From: Alphaproteobacteria bacterium
GTDB lineage: Bacteria > Pseudomonadota > Alphaproteobacteria > JAJFFI01
Assembly (NCBI GenBank): GCA_030066595.1
Contig: JASJBI010000028.1
Location: 1 to 49,030 of the forward strand
Direction of reading: 5' to 3'
Length of the DNA stretch: 49,030 nucleotides
Shown here piece by piece: positions 24,272-35,290 of the stretch. The translations under genes were made by a program, and so were the position numbers. The number at the start of each line of letters is the position of its first letter. The first letter of the stretch is position 1. The notes under the pieces were generated by a model. It had not been told where the DNA came from. It saw nothing but the letters and a program-made list of their open reading frames with translations, and ran no database searches.

Positions 24272-26842
24272 ATGAGCGAAACGACAGAGACAGAAAAAGG
24301 CCGCAAACGGCGACTGGGTTTGTCCCGTCCGGGCCGACTGGAGCTCAAGAAGACGGTTGAGACGGGACAGGTGCGTCAGAGCTTCTCGCACGGTCGTTCC
24401 AAGTCGGTAACGGTCGAGGTCAAGAAGAAGCGCCGCTATGCCCGAGGCGAGGGCGGTCGCATGACCGAGGTCACGCGCACCGCGCCCAGCACAGCTGAGG
24501 CCGCCTCGCCTGGCGATGCCGCGCCCAAGCTGACAGAGGAAGAACGCGCCGCACGGCAGCGCGCGCTGGCGGGTGCGGTCTTCGAACCGGCCGGCGAAGC
24601 ACCGCCGCCCGAGGTCGCGGAAGCGCCGCCGATCGCGGAACCCGAACCGGTTCCCGTGGAACCCGCCGAAGAGGAACAGCCGGCGGAGACCGTTGCCGAA
24701 GCGCCTGCGGAGGTCAAGCCCGACGCCGCCCGGAGACAGCAGGATGAGGAAGCGCGGCGTCTGGCCAAGGAGGAGGTCGGGCTCAAGCTCAAGGAGAGCA
24801 AGGTCAAGTTACGCACCCCAGCGCGCCCGCAGCCGCGCGCCCCGGAACAGCCGGAGCCCAAGGGCGAGGCCGCTGAAGAGGGGCGCCGGGTACGCCGTGG
24901 CAGGGGCGGGGAACGCCGCCCGCAAACCACCCTCAAGCGGTCCGAGCCGCGCCGGCGTCACAAAATGACGATTACGGAAGCATTGGTCGAGGACGGCAGC
25001 GATCGTCAGCGCAGCCTGGCCTCGGTTCGCCGCGCCCGCGAACGCGAACGGCAGCAGGCGCGGGAAGCGCTCAAGGAGGCCAAGAAGGTCGTGCGCGACG
25101 TGGTCATTCCGGAAACTATCACGGTGCAGGAGCTGGCCAATCGCATGGCCGAGCGGGGCGCCGACGTCATCAAGGTGCTCATGAACATGGGCGTGATGGC
25201 GACGATCACCCAATCTATCGACGGGGATACCGCAGAGCTGGTGGCCGGTGAGTTCGGACACCGCGTCAAGCGCACCGCCGAGGCCGACGTGGAGCTGGGC
25301 ATCGGTGGCGAACCGGATGCGCCGGAATCGCTGCGGCCTCGTCCGCCGGTGGTCACGGTGATGGGGCATGTCGACCACGGCAAGACATCGCTGCTGGATG
25401 CGCTACGCGAGACCGACGTCGCCGCGCGCGAGGCGGGCGGTATTACCCAGCATATTGGCGCCTATCAGGTGACCCTCTCCTCGGGCGATCAGATCACCTT
25501 CCTGGATACGCCGGGTCACGAGGCATTCACCGCCATGCGCGCCCGCGGAGCCAGCGCGACCGACATCGTCGTTCTGGTGGTCGCGGCCGACGATGGCGTC
25601 CAGCCGCAGACGGTCGAGGCGATCTCCCATGCGCGCGCGGCCGAGGTGCCGATCGTGGTGGCCGTGAACAAGGTTGACCGAGCGGAATCGGACCCCACGC
25701 GGATCCGCAACGAGCTGTTGCAGCATGAGATTGTGCCCGAGGAGATGGGCGGCGACATCATATGCATCGACGTTTCCGCCCTGAAGAAGACCAACCTCGA
25801 CAAGCTCGAAGAGGCGATCTTGCTGCAGGCCGAGGTGCTCGAACTGATGGCCAATCCGGACCGCCGCGCCCTGGGCGTTGTGGTCGAAGCCAAGATCGAC
25901 CGGGGCCGCGGGTCCGTCGCCACCGTGCTGGTGCAGCGGGGGACGCTCAATGTCGGCGACATCATCATTGCCGGCGGCGAGTGGGGCAAGGTGCGCGCCT
26001 TGGTCAACGACAAGGGCGAGCAGATCAACTCGGCGGGCCCGTCCACGCCGGTCGAAGTGCTCGGTCTGAACGGCGCGCCGGCGGCTGGCGACGATTTCGC
26101 TGTGGTCGAAAGCGAGGGCCGCGCGCGCGAGATCACTGAGTTCCGCCTGCGGCAGATCAAGAAGTCCGCCACGCCGGGAACGACCCCGATGGCGGCCGAC
26201 ATCTGGACGCAGATTGCCAAGGGCGAGGCGAATGAGCTGCCAATCGTGATCAAGGCCGACGTGCAAGGTTCGGTCGAGGCCATCCAGAGCGCGGCCCATG
26301 ATCTCGGGACCGACGAGGTCTCGGTGCGCGTGCTGCACGCGGGCGTCGGCGGTATCAACGAATCGGACGTGGCGCTGGCTAAGGCATCGAACGCGGTCAT
26401 GATTGGGTTCAATGTCAGGGCCAATCCTCAGGCGCGTGAGCTGGCCCAGCGGGATAACATCGAGATCCGTTATTATTCGGTCATCTACGAGATCATCGAC
26501 GACCTCAAGAAGCTGCTGTCCGGCATGCTGGCGCCGGCCGTCAAGGAAGTCTCCCTTGGCAGCGCCGAAGTGCGCGAGGTGTTCACGATCAGCAAAGTCG
26601 GCAAGGTGGCGGGCTGTTACATCACCCAGGGCGTGGTCAGGCGTGGCACCAAGGTGCGTCTGATGCGCGACGACGTGATCGTCCACGATGGCGCGCTCTC
26701 GAGCCTCAAGCGATTCAAGGACGAGGTCAAGGAGGTCCGGGAAGGCTACGAGTGCGGCATCGCGCTGGAGAACTACCAGGACATCAAGATCGGCGACAAC
26801 ATCGAGTGCTACGAGGTGGAAGAGACGGCGCGCAGCCTCTAG
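24272..26842 (+). CDS. infB: Translation initiation factor IF-2
   Basis: An 856-residue IF-2, which brings fMet-tRNA to the 30S subunit and promotes 50S joining. A long, charged, Ala/Pro/Glu-rich N-terminal region (about residues 60-250) precedes the IF2_N segment ([21 protein letters not shown]) and the GTPase domain with G1 [12 protein letters not shown] at about 366, G3 DTPGHEAF and G4 NKVD. Domains II to IV follow, ending with [14 protein letters not shown]. It sits in the canonical position after ylxR. Confidence 0.97.
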   Translation: MSETTETEKGRKRRLGLSRPGRLELKKTVETGQVRQSFSHGRSKSVTVEVKKKRRYARGEGGRMTEVTRTAPSTAEAASPGDAAPKLTEEERAARQRALAGAVFEPAGEAPPPEVAEAPPIAEPEPVPVEPAEEEQPAETVAEAPAEVKPDAARRQQDEEARRLAKEEVGLKLKESKVKLRTPARPQPRAPEQPEPKGEAAEEGRRVRRGRGGERRPQTTLKRSEPRRRHKMTITEALVEDGSDRQRSLASVRRARERERQQAREALKEAKKVVRDVVIPETITVQELANRMAERGADVIKVLMNMGVMATITQSIDGDTAELVAGEFGHRVKRTAEADVELGIGGEPDAPESLRPRPPVVTVMGHVDHGKTSLLDALRETDVAAREAGGITQHIGAYQVTLSSGDQITFLDTPGHEAFTAMRARGASATDIVVLVVAADDGVQPQTVEAISHARAAEVPIVVAVNKVDRAESDPTRIRNELLQHEIVPEEMGGDIICIDVSALKKTNLDKLEEAILLQAEVLELMANPDRRALGVVVEAKIDRGRGSVATVLVQRGTLNVGDIIIAGGEWGKVRALVNDKGEQINSAGPSTPVEVLGLNGAPAAGDDFAVVESEGRAREITEFRLRQIKKSATPGTTPMAADIWTQIAKGEANELPIVIKADVQGSVEAIQSAAHDLGTDEVSVRVLHAGVGGINESDVALAKASNAVMIGFNVRANPQARELAQRDNIEIRYYSVIYEIIDDLKKLLSGMLAPAVKEVSLGSAEVREVFTISKVGKVAGCYITQGVVRRGTKVRLMRDDVIVHDGALSSLKRFKDEVKEVREGYECGIALENYQDIKIGDNIECYEVEETARSL

Positions 26843-26905
26843 GCACGGTCCATATCCCGGCGGCGGCCGCGACCCGTTCCGGCCGCCGTCCCTAACATCG
26901 AGCTT

Positions 26906-27313
26906 ATGACCAGACACCGGACCAAAGCTCCCAGCAAGCGTCAGCTTCGCGTGGGCGAGGAGTTGCGACACGCGCTGTCGGCTGTGCTGACGCGCGGGGA
27001 TTTCCGAGATCCGGACCTGGTGAACGCGTCGATCACCGTCACTGAGGTGCGGGTCAGCCCGGACCTCAGGAACGCCACCGCTTATGTCATGCCCCTGGGC
27101 GGCGCTGATGCGGAGCTGGTCGCCGCCGCGTTGCAGCGGGCCGCGCATTATGTGCGGGGGCAGGTCGCACGGGAGGTCGAGCTGCGCTACATGCCGGCCT
27201 TGTCATTCGAGACGGACGAGAGCTTCGACCAGGCAGCCCGCATCGACCGCCTGTTGCGTGATGCCGCGGGGCGCGAGACGGGACCGGCCCAATCGAACGA
27301 CGAGGATCGCTAG
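26906..27313 (+). CDS. rbfA: 30S ribosome-binding factor RbfA
   Basis: A 135-residue KH-fold assembly factor that binds the 16S rRNA 5' region during 30S maturation. Family marks are [36 protein letters not shown] and the final [22 protein letters not shown]. It lies 63 bp after infB and 6 bp before truB. The ribosome-binding site is weak. Confidence 0.94.
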   Translation: MTRHRTKAPSKRQLRVGEELRHALSAVLTRGDFRDPDLVNASITVTEVRVSPDLRNATAYVMPLGGADAELVAAALQRAAHYVRGQVAREVELRYMPALSFETDESFDQAARIDRLLRDAAGRETGPAQSNDEDR

Positions 27314-27319
27314 TCGGGC

Positions 27320-28279
27320 ATGGCGAAGCGGCGGCGCGGTCGGCCGGTGCACGGTTGGCTCATCATCGACAAGCCAAAAGGCATCACCTCGAATGCCGTG
27401 GTCGGGCGGCTCAAGGCGCTGACCGGCGCGGCCAAGGTCGGACATGCCGGCACACTCGATCCGCTGGCCACGGGCGTCTTGCCGCTTGCCTTGGGCGAGG
27501 CGACCAAGACCGTTGCCTACGTCATGGAGGGTCAGAAGGCGTACCGCTTCACCTTGCGCTGGGGCGAAGCGCGCGCCACCGACGATGCCGAGGGCGAGGT
27601 GACGGCAACCAGTCCGGTGCGGCCCGACCGGGCCGCCGTCGAGGCTGTCCTAGCCGATTTCACCGGCGACATCATGCAGGTACCTCCGGCCTATTCGGCG
27701 GTCAAGGTCGGTGGCCGACGCGCCTACGCCTTGGCCCGCGCGGACCGTCCCCCCGATCTGCCGGCGCGGCCCGGCTGGGTGGCGGAAATCACGCTTGTCG
27801 AAATGACGGACCAAGACCATGCGGTCTTCGAGGTGATCTGCGGCAAGGGCGTCTACATGCGGTCGTTGGCGCGGGACATCGCCCGGGCTCTCGGCACCGT
27901 GGGTCACATCGCCGATCTGCGGCGGCTGGCGGTCGGACCGTTCTTGGAAGCGCATGCGATTCCGCTGGCCAAACTGGAAGCCCTGGGGCATAGTCCGGCC
28001 GTCCTGGAGCACCTTTTGCCGGTCGAGACCGCGCTGGACGACATCCCGGCGCTGGCCCTGACCGCGGCAGAGGTCGTCCGCATTCGCAGCGGGCAACCGG
28101 TTGCGGTGCTCCGGGCGGAGGATCGCCGGACAATCGAGCGCCTCGAAGACGGTGCCCTGTTGTGCGCAATGGCTGCCGGAAAGCTGGTCGCGTTGACACG
28201 GCTTGACGGGCGCCAGATCCATCCGTTTCGTGTGATCAATCAGTCTGATGGAGCCAATCTCGATGTCGATCACTGCTGA
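27320..28279 (+). CDS. truB: tRNA pseudouridine(55) synthase TruB
   Basis: A 319-residue Tru[14 protein letters not shown] at the N-terminus and [14 protein letters not shown], containing the catalytic Asp, at about residue 48 are diagnostic; [19 protein letters not shown] is the third motif, and a PUA-like C-terminal domain completes it. It makes pseudouridine 55 in the T-loop of tRNAs. Its last 17 bases overlap the start of rpsO. Confidence 0.95.
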   Translation: MAKRRRGRPVHGWLIIDKPKGITSNAVVGRLKALTGAAKVGHAGTLDPLATGVLPLALGEATKTVAYVMEGQKAYRFTLRWGEARATDDAEGEVTATSPVRPDRAAVEAVLADFTGDIMQVPPAYSAVKVGGRRAYALARADRPPDLPARPGWVAEITLVEMTDQDHAVFEVICGKGVYMRSLARDIARALGTVGHIADLRRLAVGPFLEAHAIPLAKLEALGHSPAVLEHLLPVETALDDIPALALTAAEVVRIRSGQPVAVLRAEDRRTIERLEDGALLCAMAAGKLVALTRLDGRQIHPFRVINQSDGANLDVDHC

Positions 28280-28532
28280 GCGCAAGGCCGCGCTCATTGA
28301 CGAATACGGCCTGAAGAAGGGTGACACCGGGTCGCCCGAGGTGCAGGTGGCCATCCTGAGCGAGCGAATCAGGAATCTCACGGATCACCTCAACAGCCAC
28401 AAGAAGGACCATCATTCGCGGCGTGGCCTGTTGATCCTGGTCGGCCAACGCCGGCGACTGCTGGATTATCTCAAGCGGAGCGAGCAGGCGCGCTACGAAT
28501 CACTGATTCAGCGCCTCGGCCTGCGACGCTAG
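28263..28532 (+). CDS. rpsO: Small ribosomal subunit protein S15
   Basis: An 89-residue S15, which nucleates the central domain of 16S rRNA. The sequence shows [23 protein letters not shown], the [12 protein letters not shown] rRNA-binding loop and a basic C-terminus. ATG 28263 follows ggag by nine bases; an upstream in-frame ATG at 28248 would add five residues. The start lies inside the end of truB. rpsO is followed by pnp, as in E. coli. Confidence 0.96.
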   Translation: MSITAERKAALIDEYGLKKGDTGSPEVQVAILSERIRNLTDHLNSHKKDHHSRRGLLILVGQRRRLLDYLKRSEQARYESLIQRLGLRR

Positions 28533-28652
28533 TCGGGTCGACCGTCATCGGACATCACGTCAGCACCGAAGAGACGATGCGTCCCAGTATGAGCGGGGGC
28601 CTATGGGCTGCCGTGCGGCCTGTGTGTGCCGGACGACGGTCGGGTTCCGCGC

Positions 28653-28699
28653 GCCCGGCTGTTCCATCGCGGCGAAGCGCGCCGGTGGAATGGCCCGGC
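28653..28699 (+). promoter_or_regulatory. Long hairpin in the pnp leader
   Basis: Bases 28653-28666 pair with 28686-28699 over 14 positions with one C-C mismatch and two G-U pairs, and the 19-base loop has further partial pairing. It lies 50 bases before pnp. In E. coli a long pnp leader stem is cut by RNase III and makes pnp self-regulated; the same role here is inference. Confidence 0.5.
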
Positions 28700-28749
28700 T
28701 TAACCCCGTCGCCGCTGATGGTGGCGGGAGGTCGGAAGGAAGAAGGTAG

Positions 28750-30924
28750 ATGTTTGACATAGCAAGACAGGAAATCGAGTGGGGCGGGCGCAAGCTCGTC
28801 CTAGAGACGGGCAGGGTTGCCCGTCAAGCCAGCGGCGCCGTCATGGTGACCTATGGCGAGACGCAGGTTCTGTGCACGGTGGTGTCCGAAAAGACACCGA
28901 AGCCCGGGTTGGATTTCTTCCCGCTGGCAGTGCACTACCAGGAGAAGACATTCGCCGCCGGCAAGATCCCCGGTGGCTTTTTCAAGCGCGAGGGGCGGCC
29001 CGCCGAAAAGGAGGTCTTGACCTCGCGGCTGATCGATCGGCCGATCCGGCCGCTGTTCCATGACGGGTTCCGCAACGAGACCCAGATCATCTGCACGACC
29101 CTGTGCCACGACTTGGAGAACGATCCCGATATCGTCGCCATGATCGGCACTTCGGCCGCGTTGACGATCTCGGGGGTTCCTTTCCTGGGGCCCATCGGCG
29201 GCTGTCGCGTCGGCTACATCGACGGTGAGTACAAGCTCAACCCGCAGCTCGACGAAATGCCGAACTCCGATCTCGACCTGGTCGTGGCCGGCACGGTCGA
29301 GGGCGTGTTGATGGTCGAATCGGAGGCCAGCGAGCTGTCGGAAGACGTCATGCTGGGCGCCGTCATGTTCGGTCACCAGTCTTTCCAGCCGGTGATCAAG
29401 GCGATCATTGCGCTGGCCGAGCAGGCTGCCAAGGACCCCTGGGAGGTCGAGGAGCCGCCGGCGGAGATCGAGGCGCTGGCCGGACGGGTTCGGGAGATGG
29501 CGGAAGCCGACCTGCGTCAGGCCTATCAGGAAACCGTCAAGCAGGAACGCCAAGAAAAGGTCGCCGCCGTCAAGGCGGCCGTTGTGGAGCGCACGGCCGA
29601 GGACGAGGCCGAGGCTGCGCTGGTGGCGGGCGCTCTCAAATCCCTCGAAAAGGACATCGTCCGGGGGAACATCCTCAAGACCAAGATGCGCATCGACGGC
29701 CGCGACACGGCGACGGTTCGGCCGATCGATTGCGAGGTGGGTCTCTTGCCCCGGGCGCATGGCAGCGCCTTGTTCACGCGCGGTGAAACCCAGGCGCTGG
29801 TGGTCGCGACCCTGGGTACCGGCCAAGACGAGCAGATCATCGATGCGCTGGCCGGGGAGTATCGGGAACACTTCCTGCTGCACTACAACTTCCCGCCCTA
29901 TTCGGTCGGCGAAGCCGGCCGCTTCGGCTTTACCGGGCGGCGGGAGGTCGGCCACGGCAAGCTGGCCTGGCGGGCCGTACATCCGCTGATGCCCAGCAAG
30001 GAGGATTTCCCCTACACCATCCGGATCGTGTCCGAAATCACCGAGTCGAACGGTTCGTCCTCGATGGCCACGGTTTGCGGCTCGTCGCTGGCGCTCATGG
30101 ACGCCGGCGTGCCGTTGAAGCAGCCGGTTGCCGGCATCGCCATGGGCCTGATCAAGGAAGGCGATGAGTTCGCAGTCCTGTCCGATATCCTCGGCGACGA
30201 GGACCATCTCGGCGACATGGACTTCAAGGTGGCCGGCACCAGGGACGGCATCACGTCGCTGCAGATGGACATCAAAATCACCTCGATCACCGAAGAGATC
30301 ATGAAGGTGGCCCTGGATCAGGCCAGGGATGGGCGTCTGCACATCCTGGGCGAGATGGGCAAGGCCATCGAAGCCTCGCGCGAGGCGGTCAGTCAACACG
30401 CCCCGCGGATAACCACGATGTCGATTCCCAAGGACAAGATCCGCGAAGTCATCGGCCCGGGCGGCAAGATGATCCGCGAGATCGTCGAGGTGACCGGCGC
30501 CAAGATCGACATCGAGGACGACGGCACCGTCAAGGTGGCGGCCGTCGACAACCGGTCCGGCGAGGCCGCGATCGAATGGATCCGCAATATCGTGGCCGAG
30601 CCAGAGGTGGGCGTGATCTACGACGGCAAGGTCGTCAAGGTGGTCGATTTCGGCGCCTTCGTGAACTTCCTGGGCGCCCGGGACGGGCTCGTGCACATCA
30701 GCGAGCTGGCGGCCGACCGCACCGAGAAGGTCACGGACGTGGTCAACGAAGGCGACATGGTGAAGGTCAAGGTGCTGTCCTTCGACGACCGCGGCAAGGT
30801 CAAGCTGTCCATGCGGGAGGTCGACCAGGAGAGCGGCGAGGACATCGGAGACCAGGTGCGCCGACCCGAGCGGAGCCGCGACCGGCCACCGCGGCGGCGC
30901 GAGCGCGCCAAGGCCGAAGGCTGA
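28750..30924 (+). CDS. pnp: Polyribonucleotide nucleotidyltransferase (PNPase)
   Basis: A 724-residue phosphorolytic 3'-5' exoribonuclease of the degradosome. Two RNase PH-like domains ([17 protein letters not shown] near residue 30; [15 protein letters not shown] at about 345, followed by [23 protein letters not shown]), a helical linker, a KH domain ([15 protein letters not shown] at about 563) and an S1 domain ([19 protein letters not shown] at about 620) are all present. A short basic tail rich in Arg and Pro ends it. The ATG follows ggaaggaagaaggtag. Confidence 0.97.
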   Translation: MFDIARQEIEWGGRKLVLETGRVARQASGAVMVTYGETQVLCTVVSEKTPKPGLDFFPLAVHYQEKTFAAGKIPGGFFKREGRPAEKEVLTSRLIDRPIRPLFHDGFRNETQIICTTLCHDLENDPDIVAMIGTSAALTISGVPFLGPIGGCRVGYIDGEYKLNPQLDEMPNSDLDLVVAGTVEGVLMVESEASELSEDVMLGAVMFGHQSFQPVIKAIIALAEQAAKDPWEVEEPPAEIEALAGRVREMAEADLRQAYQETVKQERQEKVAAVKAAVVERTAEDEAEAALVAGALKSLEKDIVRGNILKTKMRIDGRDTATVRPIDCEVGLLPRAHGSALFTRGETQALVVATLGTGQDEQIIDALAGEYREHFLLHYNFPPYSVGEAGRFGFTGRREVGHGKLAWRAVHPLMPSKEDFPYTIRIVSEITESNGSSSMATVCGSSLALMDAGVPLKQPVAGIAMGLIKEGDEFAVLSDILGDEDHLGDMDFKVAGTRDGITSLQMDIKITSITEEIMKVALDQARDGRLHILGEMGKAIEASREAVSQHAPRITTMSIPKDKIREVIGPGGKMIREIVEVTGAKIDIEDDGTVKVAAVDNRSGEAAIEWIRNIVAEPEVGVIYDGKVVKVVDFGAFVNFLGARDGLVHISELAADRTEKVTDVVNEGDMVKVKVLSFDDRGKVKLSMREVDQESGEDIGDQVRRPERSRDRPPRRRERAKAEG

Positions 30925-30940
30925 AGCGGCGGTCCCCGGG

Positions 30941-30969
30941 GCGGGGCCGGCGGCAACGTTCGGCCCCGC
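30941..30969 (+). terminator. Possible stem-loop at the end of pnp
   Basis: A perfect 9-bp stem, gcggggccg at 30941-30949 with cggccccgc at 30961-30969, around an 11-base loop, begins 16 bases after the pnp stop. There is no T-run, so it may protect the mRNA 3' end or act weakly in termination. Confidence 0.45.
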
Positions 30970-30998
30970 GGCCAGCCTCGGCCGTAGAGAGCGGCACG

Positions 30999-31757
30999 GT
31001 GAATGATATACGGTCCGAACCCGCCGCGCTGCGGTACCCGCGCCTGATCGGCCATCGCGGGGCGGCCGCACATGCGCCGGAAAACACCCTTGCGGGACTA
31101 AGGGCGGCGGCGGAGCTGGGCGTCGACTGGGTCGAGTTCGACGTCCGGCTCACGGCGGACGATGCCCTTGTCTTGGTGCACGACGATAAACTGGACCGCA
31201 CCACGAACGGGTCCGGCCGGGTGCGGGCCGCAATGCTGGCGGAGATCCGGTCCCTCGATGCGGGCGCCTGGTTCGGGGCGGATTTCGCCGGCGAAGCCGT
31301 GCCCACGCTTGACGAGGCGCTTGCAGTTCTGCGGGAACTGAAGCTGCATCCGAACATCGAGATCAAGGCGGAAGCCGGCGACGAAGCCGCGGTCGGCCGG
31401 GCCGTCGCCCGTGCCGTGCGCGCGCTGTGGCCGGCGGACCGGCCACCGCCGCTGATCTCGAGCTTTCGCTTCGCCTGCGTGGCCGCGGTCGCCGATGAGG
31501 CGCCGGAGCTGCCGCTTGCCTGCCTTATGAACTGGGGGCACAAGGAATGGCCGGATCGTCGCGCCGACCTGCCCTGGCGAGCGATTCACTGTGCCGAGCG
31601 GTCCCTCACCAAACGCCGGGTTGCCGCCTTCAAGAGCTTTGGCCTGCCGCTGGCCGCGTTCACGGTCAACTCGGCGAACCGGGCACGGCGGCTGTTCGAG
31701 TTCGGTGTGGACGCCGTCTTCACCGACTGCCCGGATAAACTGGCTGCCGCGGTGTGA
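30999..31757 (+). CDS. Glycerophosphodiester phosphodiesterase (GDPD family)
   Basis: A 252-residue TIM-barrel enzyme that splits glycerophosphodiesters to glycerol-3-phosphate and an alcohol. Catalytic His is in IGHRGAAAHAPENT at about residue 18; metal and second-acid residues are in VEFDVRLTADDALVLVHDD at about 45-63; NIEIKAE and the final FTVNSANRARRLFEFGVDAVFTDCPD are typical of the UgpQ type. No signal peptide, so it is probably cytoplasmic. Start is GTG 30999; the same frame is open through the pnp 3' end but is antisense to nothing and not family-like. Confidence 0.88.
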   Translation: MNDIRSEPAALRYPRLIGHRGAAAHAPENTLAGLRAAAELGVDWVEFDVRLTADDALVLVHDDKLDRTTNGSGRVRAAMLAEIRSLDAGAWFGADFAGEAVPTLDEALAVLRELKLHPNIEIKAEAGDEAAVGRAVARAVRALWPADRPPPLISSFRFACVAAVADEAPELPLACLMNWGHKEWPDRRADLPWRAIHCAERSLTKRRVAAFKSFGLPLAAFTVNSANRARRLFEFGVDAVFTDCPDKLAAAV

Positions 31758-31990
31758 ACCGGGATTTTGCGGATCGTTGGCTTTTTCCGAAGGCGCTTCA
31801 TATATGCATCGAGTTGAAGGGATTGACGTGGCTGACCTGGACGGGCTAGGCCTGCGGCGGCGATCCGTGCTCTTGGGGACAGCCAAGACAGGTAGGGCCG
31901 GGCATGCCAGTGCAAGCACAGCGGGTCGCGCAACTTCGGGGGGAGCGCCAGCGTTCGGGGCGAAGCGTTCCGAGCAGGCAAGGGGCCATC

Positions 31991-32512
31991 GTGGCCGATA
32001 AGAAAAACAGCTATAGCTACGAGGATCTGCTGAGCTGCGCCCATGGCGAGCTGTTCGGCCCGGGCAACGCCCGGCTGCCGCTGCCGCCCATGCTGATGTT
32101 CGACCGCATCACGAAAATCAACGAAGACGGCGGCGCGCACGGCAAGGGCGAGATCCACGCGGAGCTTGACATCCGGCCCGACCTCTGGTTTTTCGCCTGC
32201 CATTTTGAATCCGATCCGGTGATGCCGGGCTGTCTCGGCCTCGACGCCCTGTGGCAGTTGGTCGGCTTCTGGCTTGGCCGCACCGGCGCGCCGGGACGGG
32301 GCCGAGCCATCAGCCTGGGCGAGGTCAAGTTCAGCGACGAGATCCTGCCGACCGCCAAGCTGGTGAGTTACCACCTCGATATCCGGCGGTTCATAAACCG
32401 CAGACTGGTCTTGGGCGTTGCCGATGGGCTGGTGCGCGTGGACGGGCGCGATGCCTACGAAGCCAAGGATATCCGGGTTGGCTTGTCCACCGCCACGGAA
32501 GGCACGCAATAG
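31991..32512 (+). CDS. fabA: 3-hydroxydecanoyl-ACP dehydratase/isomerase FabA
   Basis: A 173-residue FabA that makes trans-2- and cis-3-decenoyl-ACP, the branch point to unsaturated fatty acids. The active-site His is in [23 protein letters not shown] at about residue 75, with the catalytic Asp in LGLD. GTG 31991 is chosen because aagggg precedes it and the protein then begins with the usual [13 protein letters not shown]. It is followed 19 bp later by fabB. The 233-bp gap upstream shows no gene and no clear operator. Confidence 0.95.
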   Translation: MADKKNSYSYEDLLSCAHGELFGPGNARLPLPPMLMFDRITKINEDGGAHGKGEIHAELDIRPDLWFFACHFESDPVMPGCLGLDALWQLVGFWLGRTGAPGRGRAISLGEVKFSDEILPTAKLVSYHLDIRRFINRRLVLGVADGLVRVDGRDAYEAKDIRVGLSTATEGTQ

Positions 32513-32531
32513 AGGACCAAGGGGAATTCCA

Positions 32532-33746
32532 GTGAAACGCGCGGTCATTACCGGCTTGGGCATCGTCTCGAGCATCGGCAACAATCAAGACGAGGTGCTC
32601 GACTCCCTCAAGACGGGTCGCTCCGGCATCGAGAAGGTCGACGAGTATGAGGAAATGGGCTTCCGCAGCCATGTGGCCGGGACCCTGAAGCTCAACCTCG
32701 ACGACATGCTCGACCGCCGCGCCCGGCGTTTCATGGGGGATGGCGCAGCCTACAACTATGTGGCCATGGAGCAGGCGATCGCCGACGCCGGCCTCGAGAA
32801 CGGCGAGGTCTCGAACGAGCGCACCGGCCTGATCATGGGCTCGGGCGGACCGTCGACCAGCAACCAGGTGCTGGCCGCGGACCTGGCCCGCGAGAAGGGG
32901 ATCAAGCGGGTTGGTCCCTTCATGGTGCCGCGCTGCATGAGCAGCACGAACTCGGCGACACTGGCCACGCCGTTCGGCATCAAGGGGGTGAACTACACGA
33001 TCTCCTCGGCCTGCTCGACCAGCGCCCATTGCATCGGAAACGGCATGGAGATGATCCAGCTCGACAAGCAGGACATCGTCTTCGCCGGCGGCGGCGAGGA
33101 GCTGCACTGGACGCTCTCCTGCCTGTTCGACGCCATGCCGGCGCTGTCGTCCGGCTTCAACGACCGCCCGGACAAGGCGTCCCGACCGTTTGACACGGAC
33201 CGCGACGGCTTTGTCATCGCGGGCGGCGGCGGCGTGGTGGTGCTCGAAGAACTCGAGCACGCCAAGGCGCGCGGCGCCAAGATCTATGGCGAGGTGGTCG
33301 GCTACGGCGCCACGTCCGACGGTCACGACATGGTGCAGCCCTCCGGCGAGGGCGCCGTGCGCTGCATGCGCATGGCGCTGCGCGGGGTGGAGGACAGGGT
33401 CGACTACATCAACACGCACGGCACCAGCACACCGATCGGCGACGTCAAGGAGCTCGAGGCGATCCGCACCACCTTCAACGACATCCCGGCGTTCAGTTCG
33501 ACCAAGTCGCTGACCGGCCATTCCCTCGGCGCGACCGGCGTGCAGGAGACGATCTACTGTCTTCTGATGCTCAAGCATCGCTTCATCGCCGCCTCGGCGA
33601 ATGTCGAGAACCCGGATCCGGAGGTCGAGGGCATGCCGCTGGTGACCGAGCGCCAGGACGACGTCGATCTCAAGCTCGCGATCACCAACAGCTTCGGCTT
33701 CGGCGGCACCAACGCCACGCTGGCACTGCGGCGCTACGACGCCTGA
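32532..33746 (+). CDS. fabB: 3-oxoacyl-ACP synthase I (FabB)
   Basis: A 404-residue condensing enzyme. The nucleophilic Cys is in [12 protein letters not shown] at about residue 162; the two His are in NTHGTSTP at about 296 and [10 protein letters not shown] at about 330, with the Lys in STKSL between them. Pairing with FabA directly upstream indicates that it elongates the cis-3-decenoyl intermediate. GTG start with aagggg 8 bases before it. Confidence 0.95.
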   Translation: MKRAVITGLGIVSSIGNNQDEVLDSLKTGRSGIEKVDEYEEMGFRSHVAGTLKLNLDDMLDRRARRFMGDGAAYNYVAMEQAIADAGLENGEVSNERTGLIMGSGGPSTSNQVLAADLAREKGIKRVGPFMVPRCMSSTNSATLATPFGIKGVNYTISSACSTSAHCIGNGMEMIQLDKQDIVFAGGGEELHWTLSCLFDAMPALSSGFNDRPDKASRPFDTDRDGFVIAGGGGVVVLEELEHAKARGAKIYGEVVGYGATSDGHDMVQPSGEGAVRCMRMALRGVEDRVDYINTHGTSTPIGDVKELEAIRTTFNDIPAFSSTKSLTGHSLGATGVQETIYCLLMLKHRFIAASANVENPDPEVEGMPLVTERQDDVDLKLAITNSFGFGGTNATLALRRYDA

Positions 33747-33877
33747 TCGCTGCCGCCACCTGGCATCCTGCGCGCCCTCGGCCGAATAGGCAACGGGCCG
33801 ACGGGCCGCGTCCTTGGCTTGCCAAGCTCCGCATGATAGACCTCGCCCGGGCTCAGACCTGGGGAACAACGCACGAA

Positions 33878-34681
33878 ATGACGGGATCTGGCGCATTGAT
33901 GGCCGGCAAGCGCGGCCTGGTCATGGGCGTGGCCAACGACCACTCGATCGCCTGGGGCATCGCAGCGCGCCTGGCAGAGCATGGCGCCGAACTGGCTTTC
34001 ACCTATCAGGACGACAACATCGCCAAGCGGGTGCGTCCCCTGGCGGAATCCACGGGTTCGGACCTGGTGATGCCGGCGGATGTGGCGGATTCGGCCAGCC
34101 TCGACGGCCTGTTCGCGCGTCTGACCGCGGAATGGGGCCGACTGGACTTCGTGGTCCACTCTCTCGCCTATTCCGACCGGCGGGAGCTTGGCGGCCGCTA
34201 TCTCGACACCACGGCCGACAACTTCGCGCGCACCTTGCTGATCTCCTGCTATTCGCTGACGGACATATGCCGGCGGGCCGAGCCGCTGATGTCGGCGGGG
34301 GGCAGCATCGTGACCCTGACCTATGCCGGCTCGGAACGGGTCATGCCCAACTACAACGTCATGGGTGTGGCCAAGGCGGCGCTCGAGGCCTCGGTCCGCT
34401 ATCTCTCGGTCGACCTGGGGCCCGCCGGCGTCCGAGTCAACGCGATCTCGGCCGGGCCGATGCGGACCCTCGCCGGGTCGGTCATCTCCGGCGCGCGTTA
34501 TGTTTACAACTTCACCCGGACGCATGCGCCGCTACAGCGCAACGTGCTCCTGGAAGAGGTCGGCGGGGCCGGGCTGTATCTGCTGTCGGACCTGTCCGGC
34601 GCCGTGACCGGGGAAGTCCATCACGTGGATTGCGGCTATCACGTGGTCGGCATGCCGGCCCAGGAGCCAGGCCAAGAATAG
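33878..34681 (+). CDS. fabI: Enoyl-ACP reductase (NADH) FabI
   Basis: A 267-residue short-chain dehydrogenase of the FabI type that reduces trans-2-enoyl-ACP. The cofactor site is GVANDHSIAWGIA at about residue 18; the catalytic Tyr and Lys are in NYNVMGVAKAALE at about 159 and 166; NAISAGPMRTLAGSVI follows. The start is ATG 33878, which gives the usual FabI length; ATG 33833 is also in frame. It closes a fabA-fabB-fabI cluster. Confidence 0.93.
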   Translation: MTGSGALMAGKRGLVMGVANDHSIAWGIAARLAEHGAELAFTYQDDNIAKRVRPLAESTGSDLVMPADVADSASLDGLFARLTAEWGRLDFVVHSLAYSDRRELGGRYLDTTADNFARTLLISCYSLTDICRRAEPLMSAGGSIVTLTYAGSERVMPNYNVMGVAKAALEASVRYLSVDLGPAGVRVNAISAGPMRTLAGSVISGARYVYNFTRTHAPLQRNVLLEEVGGAGLYLLSDLSGAVTGEVHHVDCGYHVVGMPAQEPGQE

Positions 34682-34803
34682 GTATAATATCCTGGTACGG
34701 TGCCCGCATCCGCCGTACACGGAAATTTGAGTTGTTCCAAAAAACCACGCACATTACTGTTTCTCGCCCTTTAATCCACTGCCAAGGGTCCTATATCGAA
34801 GCC

Positions 34804-35229
34804 ATGGACGAACGCGAAAACGTGCCCCAAAGGCCCTATGCGGAAGTGATCGACCGGCTCCGGTCGGTCGATCTGAGACCGACGCGCCAGCGCTTGGCTT
34901 TGGCGCGGCTGCTGCTCGAGCACGGCGACCGCCACATCACGGCCGAACAGCTGCATGGCGAGGCGATCGACCGCGGCATCCGGGTGTCGCTCGCGACCGT
35001 CTACAACACGCTGCATCAGTTCACTTCGGCGGGCCTGCTGCGCGAAGTGGTGGTCGAGGCCGGGCGGTCGTATTTCGACACGAACACGTCCGACCATCAT
35101 CATTTCTACAACGAAACGACCGGCGATCTGCACGACATCCCCGGCAGCGAAGTCAGCGTGACGAGCCTGCCGGAGCCGCCGGACGGCTCGTCTGTGGCCC
35201 GGGTCGACGTCATCGTCAGGCTCAAATAG
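34804..35229 (+). CDS. irr: Iron response regulator Irr (Fur family)
   Basis: A 141-residue Irr. The DNA-binding helix region reads LRPTRQRLALARLL and VSLATVYNTLHQFTSAGLL, and the diagnostic heme/metal site SDHHHFYNE is at about residue 98. Irr is stable when heme is low and then represses or activates iron-economy genes. The N-terminal GCPWHDV heme motif of Bradyrhizobium Irr is absent, as in many orthologues. Its likely operator is just downstream, before the rubrerythrin gene. The upstream gap to fabI is 122 bp and includes a 6-bp hairpin gtacgg/ccgtac at 34695-34718. Confidence 0.93.
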   Translation: MDERENVPQRPYAEVIDRLRSVDLRPTRQRLALARLLLEHGDRHITAEQLHGEAIDRGIRVSLATVYNTLHQFTSAGLLREVVVEAGRSYFDTNTSDHHHFYNETTGDLHDIPGSEVSVTSLPEPPDGSSVARVDVIVRLK

Positions 35230-35263
35230 CCAAGACTTCTCCCGACCATTCAGGGCGATAAAA

Positions 35264-35290
35264 AATAGTTTAGAACTGTTCTAAACTATT
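35264..35290. promoter_or_regulatory. Irr box (iron control element), perfect 27-bp palindrome
   Basis: Arms aatagtttagaac (35264-35276) and its exact complement (35278-35290) flank a single central base. The core TTTAGAA-CTG-TTCTAAA fits the iron control element known for Irr in alphaproteobacteria. The right arm shares two bases with the -35 box, so bound Irr should block the rubrerythrin promoter when iron or heme is low. Confidence 0.88.

Noticed and set aside
25403..27148. A 581-codon open frame on the minus strand
   Set aside because: It is antisense to infB and rbfA and has no recognisable domain.
28801..31071. A 756-codon open frame on the minus strand
   Set aside because: It mirrors pnp codon for codon; no family resemblance and no ribosome-binding site.
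34683..34688. TATAAT just after fabI as an irr promoter
   Set aside because: No acceptable -35 box lies 16-18 bases upstream.
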